A DNA stretch of 30,120 bases. Source: Lachnospiraceae bacterium (lineage in GTDB: Bacteria; Bacillota; Clostridia; Lachnospirales; Lachnospiraceae). The notes under the pieces are model-generated. The model ran no database searches. It worked only from the letters and a program-made list of their open reading frames with translations, and was not told the origin of the DNA. Below, in pieces: positions 15,067 through 23,080 of this stretch; position 1 is the first letter of the stretch, and every line of letters starts with the position of its first letter. The position numbers and the translations under genes are program-made. The stretch is from NCBI GenBank assembly GCA_004557975.1, contig SFEV01000042.1, positions 1 to 30,120 of the forward strand, in the 5' to 3' direction.

Positions 15067-15909
15067 ATGGAAGCGCAAAAAAAAGGATATCTGAACAGTG
15101 AATTCCGGATTTTTTATCTGACAAACGCAGAACCCCGGGATTTTCAGAGTCATTACCACGATTTCCACAAGCTGCTGTTCTTTGAAAGCGGCAGTGTCAG
15201 TTACTATATTGAAGGTGAGACGTATCAGCTTCAGCCGTATGATCTGGTTCTCGTGCCTGCCGGTGAAGTGCACCGTCCCGTCATCCATGACGATTCCCCA
15301 TACCGCAGGCTGATTGTGTATCTGTCACCCGCTTTTTTTGACGGGTACCGCACAGGGGGAAGTGATCTGTTTTCCTGTTTTTCTGCCTGTATTCGCAGGA
15401 ATTCACACGTACTGCGGGCGAAAAAAGGACGGGAGAGCCGCCTGTATCCGCAGATCCGGGAGCTGATCTCCACAGTTCCGGCACAGGATTCCGGTTCACT
15501 CCTGGAACTGTATCAGCGGTCTTTGCTTGTGCAGATCCTGATCCTGCTCTCTTTTGCCGCAGAAGGAGACAATATTTCCTATCCGGCAGCCTCCGTGGCG
15601 AATCCGCAGGTGCTCCGGGCGCTTTCTTATATCAATGAACATCTGCGGGAGGAGCTTTCTGTGAACAGGATTGCAGACGCATGCTTTCTGAACCGCTCCT
15701 ACCTGATGCACCTGTTTCGCCGTGAGACCGGGTACACGATCGGGACTTATATCACAGAAAAAAGACTGTTTGCAGCGCGGACCATGATCCGGTCGGGCTG
15801 CTCTGTGACAGAGGCGTGTATGCAAAGCGGATTTCCGGGGTACTCCTCCTTCTACCGTGCCTACAGAAAAAAATTCGGAGAGCCGCCGAAGGAATCGAGG
15901 CTCTCCTGA
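15067..15909 (+). CDS. AraC-family transcriptional regulator (cupin + double HTH)
   Basis: 280 residues from the ATG at 15067, with GAGGTG nine bases upstream; a GTG at 15007 would extend it by 20 residues with no good ribosome binding site. The N-terminal cupin sensor (about 1-130) shows SHYHDFHKLLFFESGSVSYYIEG and YDLVLVPAGEVHRP. The C-terminal region has two helix-turn-helix units, with LSVNRIADACFLNRSYLMHLFRR and FPGYSSFYRAYRKKFGEPP typical of the family. The ligand is probably small and sugar-like, but nothing shows which. It is divergent from the DapF-like gene across 207 bases with no other gene in between, so that gene is the likeliest local target. Confidence 0.9.
   Translation: MEAQKKGYLNSEFRIFYLTNAEPRDFQSHYHDFHKLLFFESGSVSYYIEGETYQLQPYDLVLVPAGEVHRPVIHDDSPYRRLIVYLSPAFFDGYRTGGSDLFSCFSACIRRNSHVLRAKKGRESRLYPQIRELISTVPAQDSGSLLELYQRSLLVQILILLSFAAEGDNISYPAASVANPQVLRALSYINEHLREELSVNRIADACFLNRSYLMHLFRRETGYTIGTYITEKRLFAARTMIRSGCSVTEACMQSGFPGYSSFYRAYRKKFGEPPKESRLS
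15870..15906 (-). terminator. terminator of the leftward Dus gene, lying inside the araC-type coding end
   Basis: GGAGAGCC (15899-15906) and GGCTCTCC (15877-15884) form an 8-bp stem. Read leftward it is followed by GAATTTTTTT, a good U tract. The stem uses the last codons of the convergent AraC gene (stop at 15907-15909). On the plus strand a TGATTTTT stretch follows some 20 bases later, so it may act weakly in both directions. Confidence 0.7.
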
Positions 15910-15929
15910 TATCGATTTGATTTTTCAGT

Positions 15930-16901
15930 TCATTTCTGAGGCAGGTTCCACTTCCGGGGTCCGTCCGGCAAAAGCTCCTGCTGCGCAAACAATGCATCCA
16001 CCGCATATCCATACTCCGCAAGGCTCTGGGCTTTGCGGATTTTTTTCACGTACTTTTCATGTTCGGTAAACAGATGGCTCATGTAAATCCACATCTCTTT
16101 CATGCGAAACAGAGCGTCGGTTCCCAGATATTCCTGATACCCCTGCAGCACCTCATCGTGGAACGCGCGAAGCTTTTTCCTGTCTGTCTGTTCTCCCGTC
16201 TTCAGCTGATGAATCAGCCCGGGATTCGCAATCACACCGCGTCCCAGCATGACAGAGGAAATCTGCGGAAACTTCTCCGTAAAGCTAATATAATCCGGCG
16301 GCGTCAGCAGATTTCCGTTGTAGCAGACCGGGGATGATGCATGATAGTATGATGCCAGCCTCCCGAACAGTTCCTGATCCGGCACGCCGCGGTAATATTC
16401 CTTCTGAGTTCTCGGATGAATGATCAGCTCTGAGAGCGGATATTTTGCATAAATCTCCATCAGCCGGAATGCATTGTCCGCACTGTCGCAGCCGATGCGG
16501 GTCTTAATGGAAATCTTTACGCCGGTTCCCTCAAAAATCTGCTCCAGAAAACGGTCCAGCTCCTCCGGATACGCCAGAAATCCTGAACCGCGCTTCCGCG
16601 CCACAACGGTACCTGAGGGACAGCCCAGATTCAGATTCACTTCTCTGTATCCGAGATCCTCAAGCACACGGACTGTCATGAGAAAATGCTCCGCATTGTT
16701 GGTCAGAAGCTGCGGAACGAGATTTTCCACGCGATTATTCTCCGGAGCCACGTCCCTCTTCTCCTTCGTGCGCAGCACCCTCTTCTGATCCGGTGCAATA
16801 AAGGGCGTAAAATACCGGTCTGCCCCGGAAAAATATTTTTCCAGGGCATTCCGGTATACGTATCCTGTGATCCCCTCAAGGGGTGCAAGATAAAATTTCA
16901 T
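15930..16901 (-). CDS. tRNA-dihydrouridine synthase family protein
   Basis: 323 residues, FMN-dependent TIM barrel. It starts YLAPLEGITGYVYRNA, where Dus enzymes have the APM/LEGVT segment. It carries NLGCPSGTVVARKRGSGFL with the catalytic Cys, then KTRIG, an IHPRTQKEYYRG phosphate-binding segment and MLGRGVIANPGL. It reduces uridine to dihydrouridine in tRNA. Which site it modifies (DusB-like or another subgroup) is not clear. The ribosome binding site is weak. It starts 45 bases after the FGGY kinase stop with no terminator between, so it may be expressed from the kinase promoter. Confidence 0.9.
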   Translation of the reverse strand: MKFYLAPLEGITGYVYRNALEKYFSGADRYFTPFIAPDQKRVLRTKEKRDVAPENNRVENLVPQLLTNNAEHFLMTVRVLEDLGYREVNLNLGCPSGTVVARKRGSGFLAYPEELDRFLEQIFEGTGVKISIKTRIGCDSADNAFRLMEIYAKYPLSELIIHPRTQKEYYRGVPDQELFGRLASYYHASSPVCYNGNLLTPPDYISFTEKFPQISSVMLGRGVIANPGLIHQLKTGEQTDRKKLRAFHDEVLQGYQEYLGTDALFRMKEMWIYMSHLFTEHEKYVKKIRKAQSLAEYGYAVDALFAQQELLPDGPRKWNLPQK

Positions 16902-16946
16902 ATGTAATCTGATTCCTGTATCGTTTTTCTGATGTTTCCTGAAGAA

Positions 16947-18548
16947 TTAATTCAGGCTGTCCACTGCTGCTCTCTCAATCGGAAGTCCTGCTGTGTAGCG
17001 TCTGAAGAATTCCTCAAAGCCCTCAACGTCTGCCGGATCCGGACTCATTTCACTGCCTGCCTCGCCTGCAAATACCTTTTCGTTCAGGAATGTATCCAGC
17101 GTCTCGCCGTCTTTTTTATGTACCATGTAGGAAGCCAGAAGTGCAATACCCCATGCTCCGCCTTCTCCTGCCGTCTCCATAACGGATACCGGTGAATTCA
17201 TTGCTGCAGCCATGATGCTCTGTCCTACACCCTTTGTCTTGAACAGGCCGCCGTGTCCCATAAGTCTGTCAATCTTGACATCCTCGCCTTTCTGAAGAAT
17301 GTTCATACCTGTCTTCAGAGCGCCGAGTGAGGTGTACAGATGTACACGCATAAAGTTGGCCAGATTGAACCTGCTGTCCGGTGTACGCGCGAACAGCGGG
17401 CGTCCTGCCTCGAAGCCTGTGATATGCTCACCGGAGAAGTAATTGTATGCCAGCAGACCGCCGCAGTCCTTGTCACCCTCGAGAGCCTTGTTGTACAGCG
17501 TTCCAAAGAGCTTGTTCATATCAACGTCAACACCGAACGCCTCAGAGAACTCTCTGAACAGATTTACCCATGCATTCAGGTCGGAAGTACAGTTGTTGCA
17601 GTGTACCATTGCCACCAGATCACCGCTGGGTGTCGTTACCATGTCGATCTCCGGATACGGTTTGGACAGGTCTTTCTCCAGTACGATCATTGCGAAAATA
17701 GAAGTACCTGCAGATACGTTTCCTGTACGTACAGCCACAGCGTTTGTCGCAGCCATACCTGTACCTGCATCACCTTCCGGCGGACATAACGGAATGCCTG
17801 CTTTCAGCTTACCGGACACATCCAGCTTCTTAGCGCCTTCCTCTGTCAGCTTTCCTGCATCGTCTCCTGCCAGAAGAACCTTCGGAAGAAGATCCTCCAG
17901 CTTCCATCCAAATCCCTGCGGAGCTACCAGCTCGTTGAATTTGGCGATCATGGATGCATTGAAATCTCTCGTCTCATTGTCGATCGGGAACATACCTGCC
18001 GCATCGCCGACACCGATTACCTTACGGCCTGTGAGCTGCCAGTGGATATATCCTGCCAGAGTCGTAAAGAATGCCACATCCTTTACGTGCTCCTCGCCGT
18101 TGAGGATTGCCTGGTACAGATGGGCAATACTCCATCTCTGCGGAATATTGTAATTGAATTCATGGAACAGCTTCTCGGAAGCTTCTCCCGTAATTGTATT
18201 TCTCCAGGTACGGAACGGAACGAGCAGCTCATCATCCTTATTGAATGCCATATAGCCGTGCATCATGGCACTGAAGCCGATTGCTGCAAGTGATTCGATC
18301 TCTGCGTCATATTTTTTCTTTACATCAGCAACCAGGTCGCTGTAGCAATCCTGCAGTCCTGTCCAGATTGCATCAAGGCTGTATGTCCAGATACCGTTTA
18401 CAAGCTGATTCTCCCACTCGTGGCTTCCTGATGCAATCGGTTTGTTTTCCTCATCAATCAGTACTGCTTTGATTCTCGTGGAACCGAACTCGATACCGAG
18501 TACCGCTTTCCCGCTCTCAATTAAAGTTTTGTTTTTGCTTACATCCAT
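16947..18548 (-). CDS. FGGY-family carbohydrate kinase
   Basis: 533 residues, the family's usual length. It starts with the ATP-site beta strand GIEFGSTRIKAVLID and has the second-domain segments GNVSAGTSIFAMIV and GHGGLFKTKGVGQSIMAAA, then AGEGGAWGIALLAS. FGGY kinases phosphorylate sugars such as ribulose, xylulose, fuculose or glycerol; specificity cannot be read and no sugar-pathway gene lies next to it. The ribosome binding site is AGGAGG and an extended -10 promoter lies upstream. The coding sequence uses a narrower codon set than its neighbours (many CTG/CCT/GCA), hinting at strong expression (impression, not measured). Confidence 0.9.
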   Translation of the reverse strand: MDVSKNKTLIESGKAVLGIEFGSTRIKAVLIDEENKPIASGSHEWENQLVNGIWTYSLDAIWTGLQDCYSDLVADVKKKYDAEIESLAAIGFSAMMHGYMAFNKDDELLVPFRTWRNTITGEASEKLFHEFNYNIPQRWSIAHLYQAILNGEEHVKDVAFFTTLAGYIHWQLTGRKVIGVGDAAGMFPIDNETRDFNASMIAKFNELVAPQGFGWKLEDLLPKVLLAGDDAGKLTEEGAKKLDVSGKLKAGIPLCPPEGDAGTGMAATNAVAVRTGNVSAGTSIFAMIVLEKDLSKPYPEIDMVTTPSGDLVAMVHCNNCTSDLNAWVNLFREFSEAFGVDVDMNKLFGTLYNKALEGDKDCGGLLAYNYFSGEHITGFEAGRPLFARTPDSRFNLANFMRVHLYTSLGALKTGMNILQKGEDVKIDRLMGHGGLFKTKGVGQSIMAAAMNSPVSVMETAGEGGAWGIALLASYMVHKKDGETLDTFLNEKVFAGEAGSEMSPDPADVEGFEEFFRRYTAGLPIERAAVDSLN

Positions 18549-18609
18549 TTCTTTTTCCTCCTGAAATTACAAAAATATCCGTCTTTCGAACTCTATTTTT
18601 ATCTAAATT

Positions 18610-18618
18610 ATTATACCA
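18610..18618 (-). promoter_or_regulatory. extended -10 promoter of the FGGY kinase gene
   Basis: TGGTATAAT on the minus strand matches TGn-TATAAT. It lies about 60 bases before the start codon. No good -35 hexamer is seen at 16-18 bases. Confidence 0.6.
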
Positions 18619-18674
18619 TCGTTCAAAATAATCCGCCACCTATTTTTCTCGTTTCTGAAATAAAAAGAAAGGGA

Positions 18675-19856
18675 TCACGCTTCTGCATGCTCCTCCAGCC
18701 AGCGGACTGCACAGTGTGCCAGAGCAGCTGTTCCAAAGGGGCAGACAGCCTCATTGAACTGTACTTTCGGATTGTGAGCGTTGCAGCTGCCGCGCTCATC
18801 CAGATATCCTGCTGAGAGATACATAAAAGCAGACGGTACCTTCTCTGCAATCACAGCAAAATCCTCAGAGGCGCTGGACGAAGTCCCCGGCACTCCCGTC
18901 AGACCCGGAACAGGCAGTTCCCTGATATATTTCACCATCTCACGGGTCAGCCCGGGATCACAGATCAGCGGCGGAACCTCAGAAATCATCTCTATCTCCA
19001 CACGTCCCCCGTAAACTTCTGCTGTCTTTTCGGATACCTCCTTCATTCTCCTCACCAGAAGCGCACGCGCCTCACGCTTGTTGGTACGGATCGTTCCCTG
19101 GAGTACCGCCGTCTCCGGAATAATATTTGCCGCAGAACCGGCCTGGAACTGCCCGATAGTCAGAAGGCACGCGTCAGAGGGATTGCTCTCCCGCGCGATC
19201 AGCTCCTGCAGTGCCAGATGAATGTGTACACCGATGTTGATCGGGTCAATACTGTTCTGCGGATACGCTCCGTGGGCTCCCTTTCCGTAAATGGTAATCT
19301 TAAAGCCGTCCACAGAGAACATCATGGCGTCCTTATCATTGTACATGAACAGTCCCTCCGGAAGCTGTCCCGCTGCCACATGAAAGGCAAGCGCCGCATC
19401 CACAGGCGGATTCTCAAGAATACCTGCCTCCAGCATATCCTTGCTGCCCTCAAAGGTCTCCTCCGCCGGCTGGAACATCAGCTTAACCGTACCTTTCAGG
19501 AGGGATTCATTCTCCCGAAGCAGCATCGCCGCCGTCAGCAGCATCGCCGCATGGAAATCATGTCCGCAGGCGTGTGCCTCCGTCCCTGTTTTACACGCAA
19601 AGGGTTCTCCGCTCTCCTCCGGCATCGGCAGCGCATCCATATCGGCGCGAAGCAGCAGCACCTTTCCTCCGCTCCCCAGCGTGGCAGTCACACCGTGTCC
19701 GCAGATCTGCGGCTCCAGTCCGTACTCCTTAAGCTTCTGCATCACGTACGCCTGAGCTTTCGGCATATTCAGCCCAACCTCCGCATTTGTATGGAAATAG
19801 CGGCGGTTTGCAACGGTCTCATCCTTTAATTCCAGTGCTCTCTCATAAAAATTCAC
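18675..19856 (-). CDS. M20-family metal-dependent amidohydrolase (N-acyl-amino-acid / hippurate hydrolase type)
   Basis: About 393 residues. Dinuclear metal ligands are present: the His of LLLRADMDALP-HACGHDFHAAM context, FQPAEE with the paired Glu, LAFHV, and the C-terminal NAHNPKVQFNE. The lid domain carries GKGAHGAYPQNSIDP. Family enzymes release amino acids from N-acyl, hippuryl or peptide-like substrates in the cytosol. GTG at 19856 is preferred: AGAGGG lies nine bases before it, but abuts the in-frame ATG at 19865 and lies after the TTG at 19880. A possible TATAAT (19903-19908) lies upstream without a clear -35. The next 120 bases downstream show no convincing terminator. Confidence 0.9.
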   Translation of the reverse strand: MNFYERALELKDETVANRRYFHTNAEVGLNMPKAQAYVMQKLKEYGLEPQICGHGVTATLGSGGKVLLLRADMDALPMPEESGEPFACKTGTEAHACGHDFHAAMLLTAAMLLRENESLLKGTVKLMFQPAEETFEGSKDMLEAGILENPPVDAALAFHVAAGQLPEGLFMYNDKDAMMFSVDGFKITIYGKGAHGAYPQNSIDPINIGVHIHLALQELIARESNPSDACLLTIGQFQAGSAANIIPETAVLQGTIRTNKREARALLVRRMKEVSEKTAEVYGGRVEIEMISEVPPLICDPGLTREMVKYIRELPVPGLTGVPGTSSSASEDFAVIAEKVPSAFMYLSAGYLDERGSCNAHNPKVQFNEAVCPFGTAALAHCAVRWLEEHAEA

Positions 19857-20079
19857 GTTTACCATCCCTCTCTCTGTCAAATATCAACTGAAGTATGTCC
19901 TTATTATACATCAATTCACTCAAAAATACACTGCAGCTCCCGTGTCAAGTTCACAAAAAATTACGAAAAAAATAGGATTTGTCCTATTCTAATTTTCGTT
20001 GTATTAATGTATACTTATCCAGAAAGAGAAATGCTTTTTTCACATTCACATATGGTAAAAGAAGATGGAGGTCCATCAC

Positions 20080-21759
20080 ATGAACAGACATAATACATTA
20101 CGCATGATACGCCGTATCTTTTTTACTGTATTTATTCTTCTGATCATATTCTTTCTTGGTGTCTCATGGATAACCAGCCCTGTCACTGATTCTTTTAACA
20201 CTGAGGATGTGCACGAACTGAATACCGTCTGGTATGACAGTGAGGGAAACCCCTGCGCTTCAGAGCTTCCCGCTCAGTTTCCGTGTGATGAGACCGGAAC
20301 TGTGACAGTATCTGCCACTTTGCCGGACCAGGGTACACAGTTTGCCAACTGTCTGTGCTTTCGTGCCTCTCAGGCAAGTGTACGTATCTGGATCGACGGA
20401 GACCTCATCCGGGAGCAGGAGCAGGCTGCATCCTCCCTGCCGCTTTCCGGCAAATCACCGGGCAGCAGCTGGATCATCGCGCGGCTCCCTGAAAATTGGT
20501 ACAATAAAGAACTGCGTATCGAGTTATCTTCACCCTACGCACTTTATCAGGGACAGTTGAATCCCATCTACCTGGGCACAAAGTCGGCTTTGTTGTATCA
20601 CATCATTCATATTCGCGGGAACAGCTTTGTTCTTACATTACTCCTGTTTTTCCTGAGCTTTCTGATGCTGCTGTTCTATATGCTGTACAGGACAAGGAAA
20701 ATATTAAACAGGCAGTTTCTCCTGCTCAGTATTTTCGGTATTCTGGCAGGGATCTGGATGCTCGGTGAAAGTCAGATGCTGCAGTTTTTTACCGGCAGAA
20801 TGGTGGCATGGCTCCACCTCACCATTCTTGCACTTTATCTGCTTCCTGTTCCGCTGCTGTATATTGTAGCCGATCTGCCGGGATTTCCATACCGGCGTTT
20901 GTGCATGGCAGAGGCATACCTTATGGAAGCCTATGTATTCCTGCTGCTTATTCTTCAGGTATCAGGGATCCGCGATTTTATAGAAATGCTCAATGTATCC
21001 ATGGTGATTCTGATGATTCCGTGCCTGTCGATACCGCTTCTTATTTTTCGGGATTTTCTGCATAATAAAAACAGGAAAATTCTCCCCATGACACTTGCAA
21101 TGACAGTGCTGTCTGTCTTTTCCTGTATTGAACTGATTTATGACCTGATAGATCTGAAAATGTATTTCGGCAACTTCTTCCGTACAGGGATTTTTGCATT
21201 TTATATCATCATCAGTATATTTTCCATCAGCCAGGCCATGGAGCTCTTCGCCACGGGACTGAAAGCATCTTATTACCGTACGCTGTCCTACACGGATCAG
21301 ATGACCGGATGCCGCAACAGACGTTCCTTTATGGAGCGTGAAATAGCCTGGACACCGGGGAACCATGACGTCCTGATTATGGCGGACCTGAATAATCTGA
21401 AGACAGTAAATGACACGCTGGGGCACCAGGCAGGAGATGCATATATCGTCGCATGTGCCGAAGCAATGCAGGAGGTTTTCCACACCCGAGGCAACTGTTA
21501 CCGTCTCGGCGGCGATGAATTCCTGTTCTGGGGAAATTATATTTCCGAACAGGAGCTGAAAAGACTGGAGCGTCTGTTCTCTGATCTGGTGCTCGAAAAA
21601 TGCCGCCATATCTCACCGCTCTGCGGTATAGCCACCGGCATCGCCATTACATCTGAGGAAGATGGCTCCATAGCCGACACCATGAAGCGCGCCGACCGGA
21701 ACATGTACGAAAATAAGCGGATACAGAAATCTGTCTCCGATTCCGATTCCGAAAACTGA
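20080..21759 (+). CDS. membrane diguanylate cyclase (7TM-DISM-like sensor + GGDEF)
   Basis: 559 residues from the ATG at 20080 (GGAGGT seven bases upstream). An N-terminal membrane helix (about 6-28), an extracytoplasmic domain (about 29-180) and roughly seven membrane helices (about 185-400) resemble the 7TMR-DISM sensor layout. The GGDEF domain follows, with LSYTDQMTGCRNRRSF, ADLNNLKTVNDTLGH and the intact GGDEF motif at 477-481, so c-di-GMP synthesis from GTP is expected. The inhibitory I-site RxxD just before GGDEF is missing (the segment reads RGNCYRL). The extracellular ligand is unknown. It is a single gene, ended by a strong hairpin shared with the convergent GTPase-NYN gene. Confidence 0.92.
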   Translation: MNRHNTLRMIRRIFFTVFILLIIFFLGVSWITSPVTDSFNTEDVHELNTVWYDSEGNPCASELPAQFPCDETGTVTVSATLPDQGTQFANCLCFRASQASVRIWIDGDLIREQEQAASSLPLSGKSPGSSWIIARLPENWYNKELRIELSSPYALYQGQLNPIYLGTKSALLYHIIHIRGNSFVLTLLLFFLSFLMLLFYMLYRTRKILNRQFLLLSIFGILAGIWMLGESQMLQFFTGRMVAWLHLTILALYLLPVPLLYIVADLPGFPYRRLCMAEAYLMEAYVFLLLILQVSGIRDFIEMLNVSMVILMIPCLSIPLLIFRDFLHNKNRKILPMTLAMTVLSVFSCIELIYDLIDLKMYFGNFFRTGIFAFYIIISIFSISQAMELFATGLKASYYRTLSYTDQMTGCRNRRSFMEREIAWTPGNHDVLIMADLNNLKTVNDTLGHQAGDAYIVACAEAMQEVFHTRGNCYRLGGDEFLFWGNYISEQELKRLERLFSDLVLEKCRHISPLCGIATGIAITSEEDGSIADTMKRADRNMYENKRIQKSVSDSDSEN

Positions 21760-21779
21760 CCACATGAGTTCAGTTTCCC

Positions 21780-21822
21780 GTCAAAACAGGCATCGTCTTT
21801 ATCAGATGATGCCTGTTTTGAC
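21780..21822. terminator. 15-bp hairpin between convergent genes (bidirectional terminator)
   Basis: GTCAAAACAGGCATC (21780-21794) pairs perfectly with GATGCCTGTTTTGAC (21808-21822) around a 13-base loop. It sits 20 bases after the cyclase stop and one base after the NYN gene stop, so it can end both transcripts. It has no long U tract outside the stem. Confidence 0.7.
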
Positions 21823-21823
21823 G

Positions 21824-23080
21824 TCATCCCTCCTCATGGGATGATCTCTCCCGAAGTTTTTCAGAATCCACCGCAGGCATATGGTCCAGCAGATAATTTT
21901 TGCCTCCCTGCTGCGGACGATCCAGGTAGTTCTCCCTGATCTCCCTGTTCATAAGCTGAATCTCCTCCTGCAGTCCCTTCGCTGACATGCGGACAGCTCC
22001 TGCTCCGAGGATGATCACCTGCTCCAGCGCATCGGATGTGGCCACTGTCACGTGATATTTTTTTCCGATCTCGCGCACCGTCTTCTCTATATATTGATCA
22101 GCCGTCTCGGCCTCCTTCGTATACACCACATAAATATTGTGATATTTCTGCACCTCTCCTCTGTTCCCCGGTACTTTATAGGCATCAAACACCGCAATCA
22201 GATGGCACTTTTTATAACCCTGATAATTGCACAGGATGTCCATCAGCCTGCCACGCGCACCTTCTATATTTACCCTGGCCAGATCTTTCAGCTCATCCCA
22301 CGCAAAAATAATATTGTAGCCGTCCACCAGCAGACATTCCTCCTGCGCTTCCTTCACAGATGAACGGCGATTATACACAGGCTCAGGAGCATGCCTGCGC
22401 AGGAAACGCTTCCGCTCCCGATTTTCACTGCCGCCATACGTGCGCAGGAAAATCTCCTCCAGTTCCTTCTCATCCGCATAGACACTGGACGAGCTGCCGG
22501 TCGGATACCTGAGCTTTCCACCGCTGCCGTCAGGATACCGTGCTGCTTTCGGACGCGGCGCAGCTTCTTCCTTTTCCTGACCGGATACGCTGTCCGGATC
22601 ATCCGGATTCCAGCCGCTCTCCACATGCATATAGTCCCGCACCTGATCCCAGTTTACGACAAAGCCCGCCCCGTGCGCACAGAATACGGAGCCTGTGGGA
22701 TTCTCAGGATCCCCCTCCGGATCGTAACCGTACGCCTCAATGACTTCCCGGGCATTGTGGCATTCCTCGTACCCCTTCAGACTGCAGAAGAGTCTGCCGC
22801 GCCCCCTCGTGTATGATACCAGCTCCGTCTGATAACCGCGCATCGTGATCACCGGCGCTTTTCCTGTAATCACTGCCATCTCACCCTCAATCACGGGAGG
22901 GTCGAAAGAACCGCTCATTTTCTGAATATCGGTAAGCGCTCTTCCGACCGTCTCTGCCGGAATCTCCATCCGGAACGCATAAACCGGCTCCAGCAGCACT
23001 TCGCCGTCGCTCCCGACCACGCACGGCACGGTACGTCGCCTGGCGGAAATCCCCGCCCTCCGTGTGCTTCTGGTGGGCAC
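21824..23080 (-). CDS. C-terminal part of a TetM-like GTPase fused to a YacP/Rae1-like NYN nuclease domain (frameshifted from its N-terminal part)
   Basis: The open frame runs to a GTG at 23080, but only the portion after about 23019 is meaningful; before that it shadows the GTPase frame. It opens with the end of EF-G/TetM domain IV-V (EVLLEPVYAFRMEIP, then GRGRLFCSLKGYEECHNA), a linker, and a domain matching YacP/Rae1: LVDGYNIIFAWDEL, AVFDAYKVPG, KEAETADQYIEK, ATSDALEQV. The Asp residues of the NYN metal site are all present. Rae1 of B. subtilis cuts mRNA in the ribosomal A site, so this domain would sit at the ribosome through the GTPase part. By itself this fragment has no proper start and is probably not made unless the frame is restored. 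Confidence 0.8.
   Translation of the reverse strand: MPTRSTRRAGISARRRTVPCVVGSDGEVLLEPVYAFRMEIPAETVGRALTDIQKMSGSFDPPVIEGEMAVITGKAPVITMRGYQTELVSYTRGRGRLFCSLKGYEECHNAREVIEAYGYDPEGDPENPTGSVFCAHGAGFVVNWDQVRDYMHVESGWNPDDPDSVSGQEKEEAAPRPKAARYPDGSGGKLRYPTGSSSSVYADEKELEEIFLRTYGGSENRERKRFLRRHAPEPVYNRRSSVKEAQEECLLVDGYNIIFAWDELKDLARVNIEGARGRLMDILCNYQGYKKCHLIAVFDAYKVPGNRGEVQKYHNIYVVYTKEAETADQYIEKTVREIGKKYHVTVATSDALEQVIILGAGAVRMSAKGLQEEIQLMNREIRENYLDRPQQGGKNYLLDHMPAVDSEKLRERSSHEEG

Noticed and set aside
23001..23019. Programmed ribosomal frameshift in the GTPase-NYN gene
   Set aside because: No slippery heptamer, stop codon or stimulatory hairpin is apparent at the junction, and the spacing points to lost bases.
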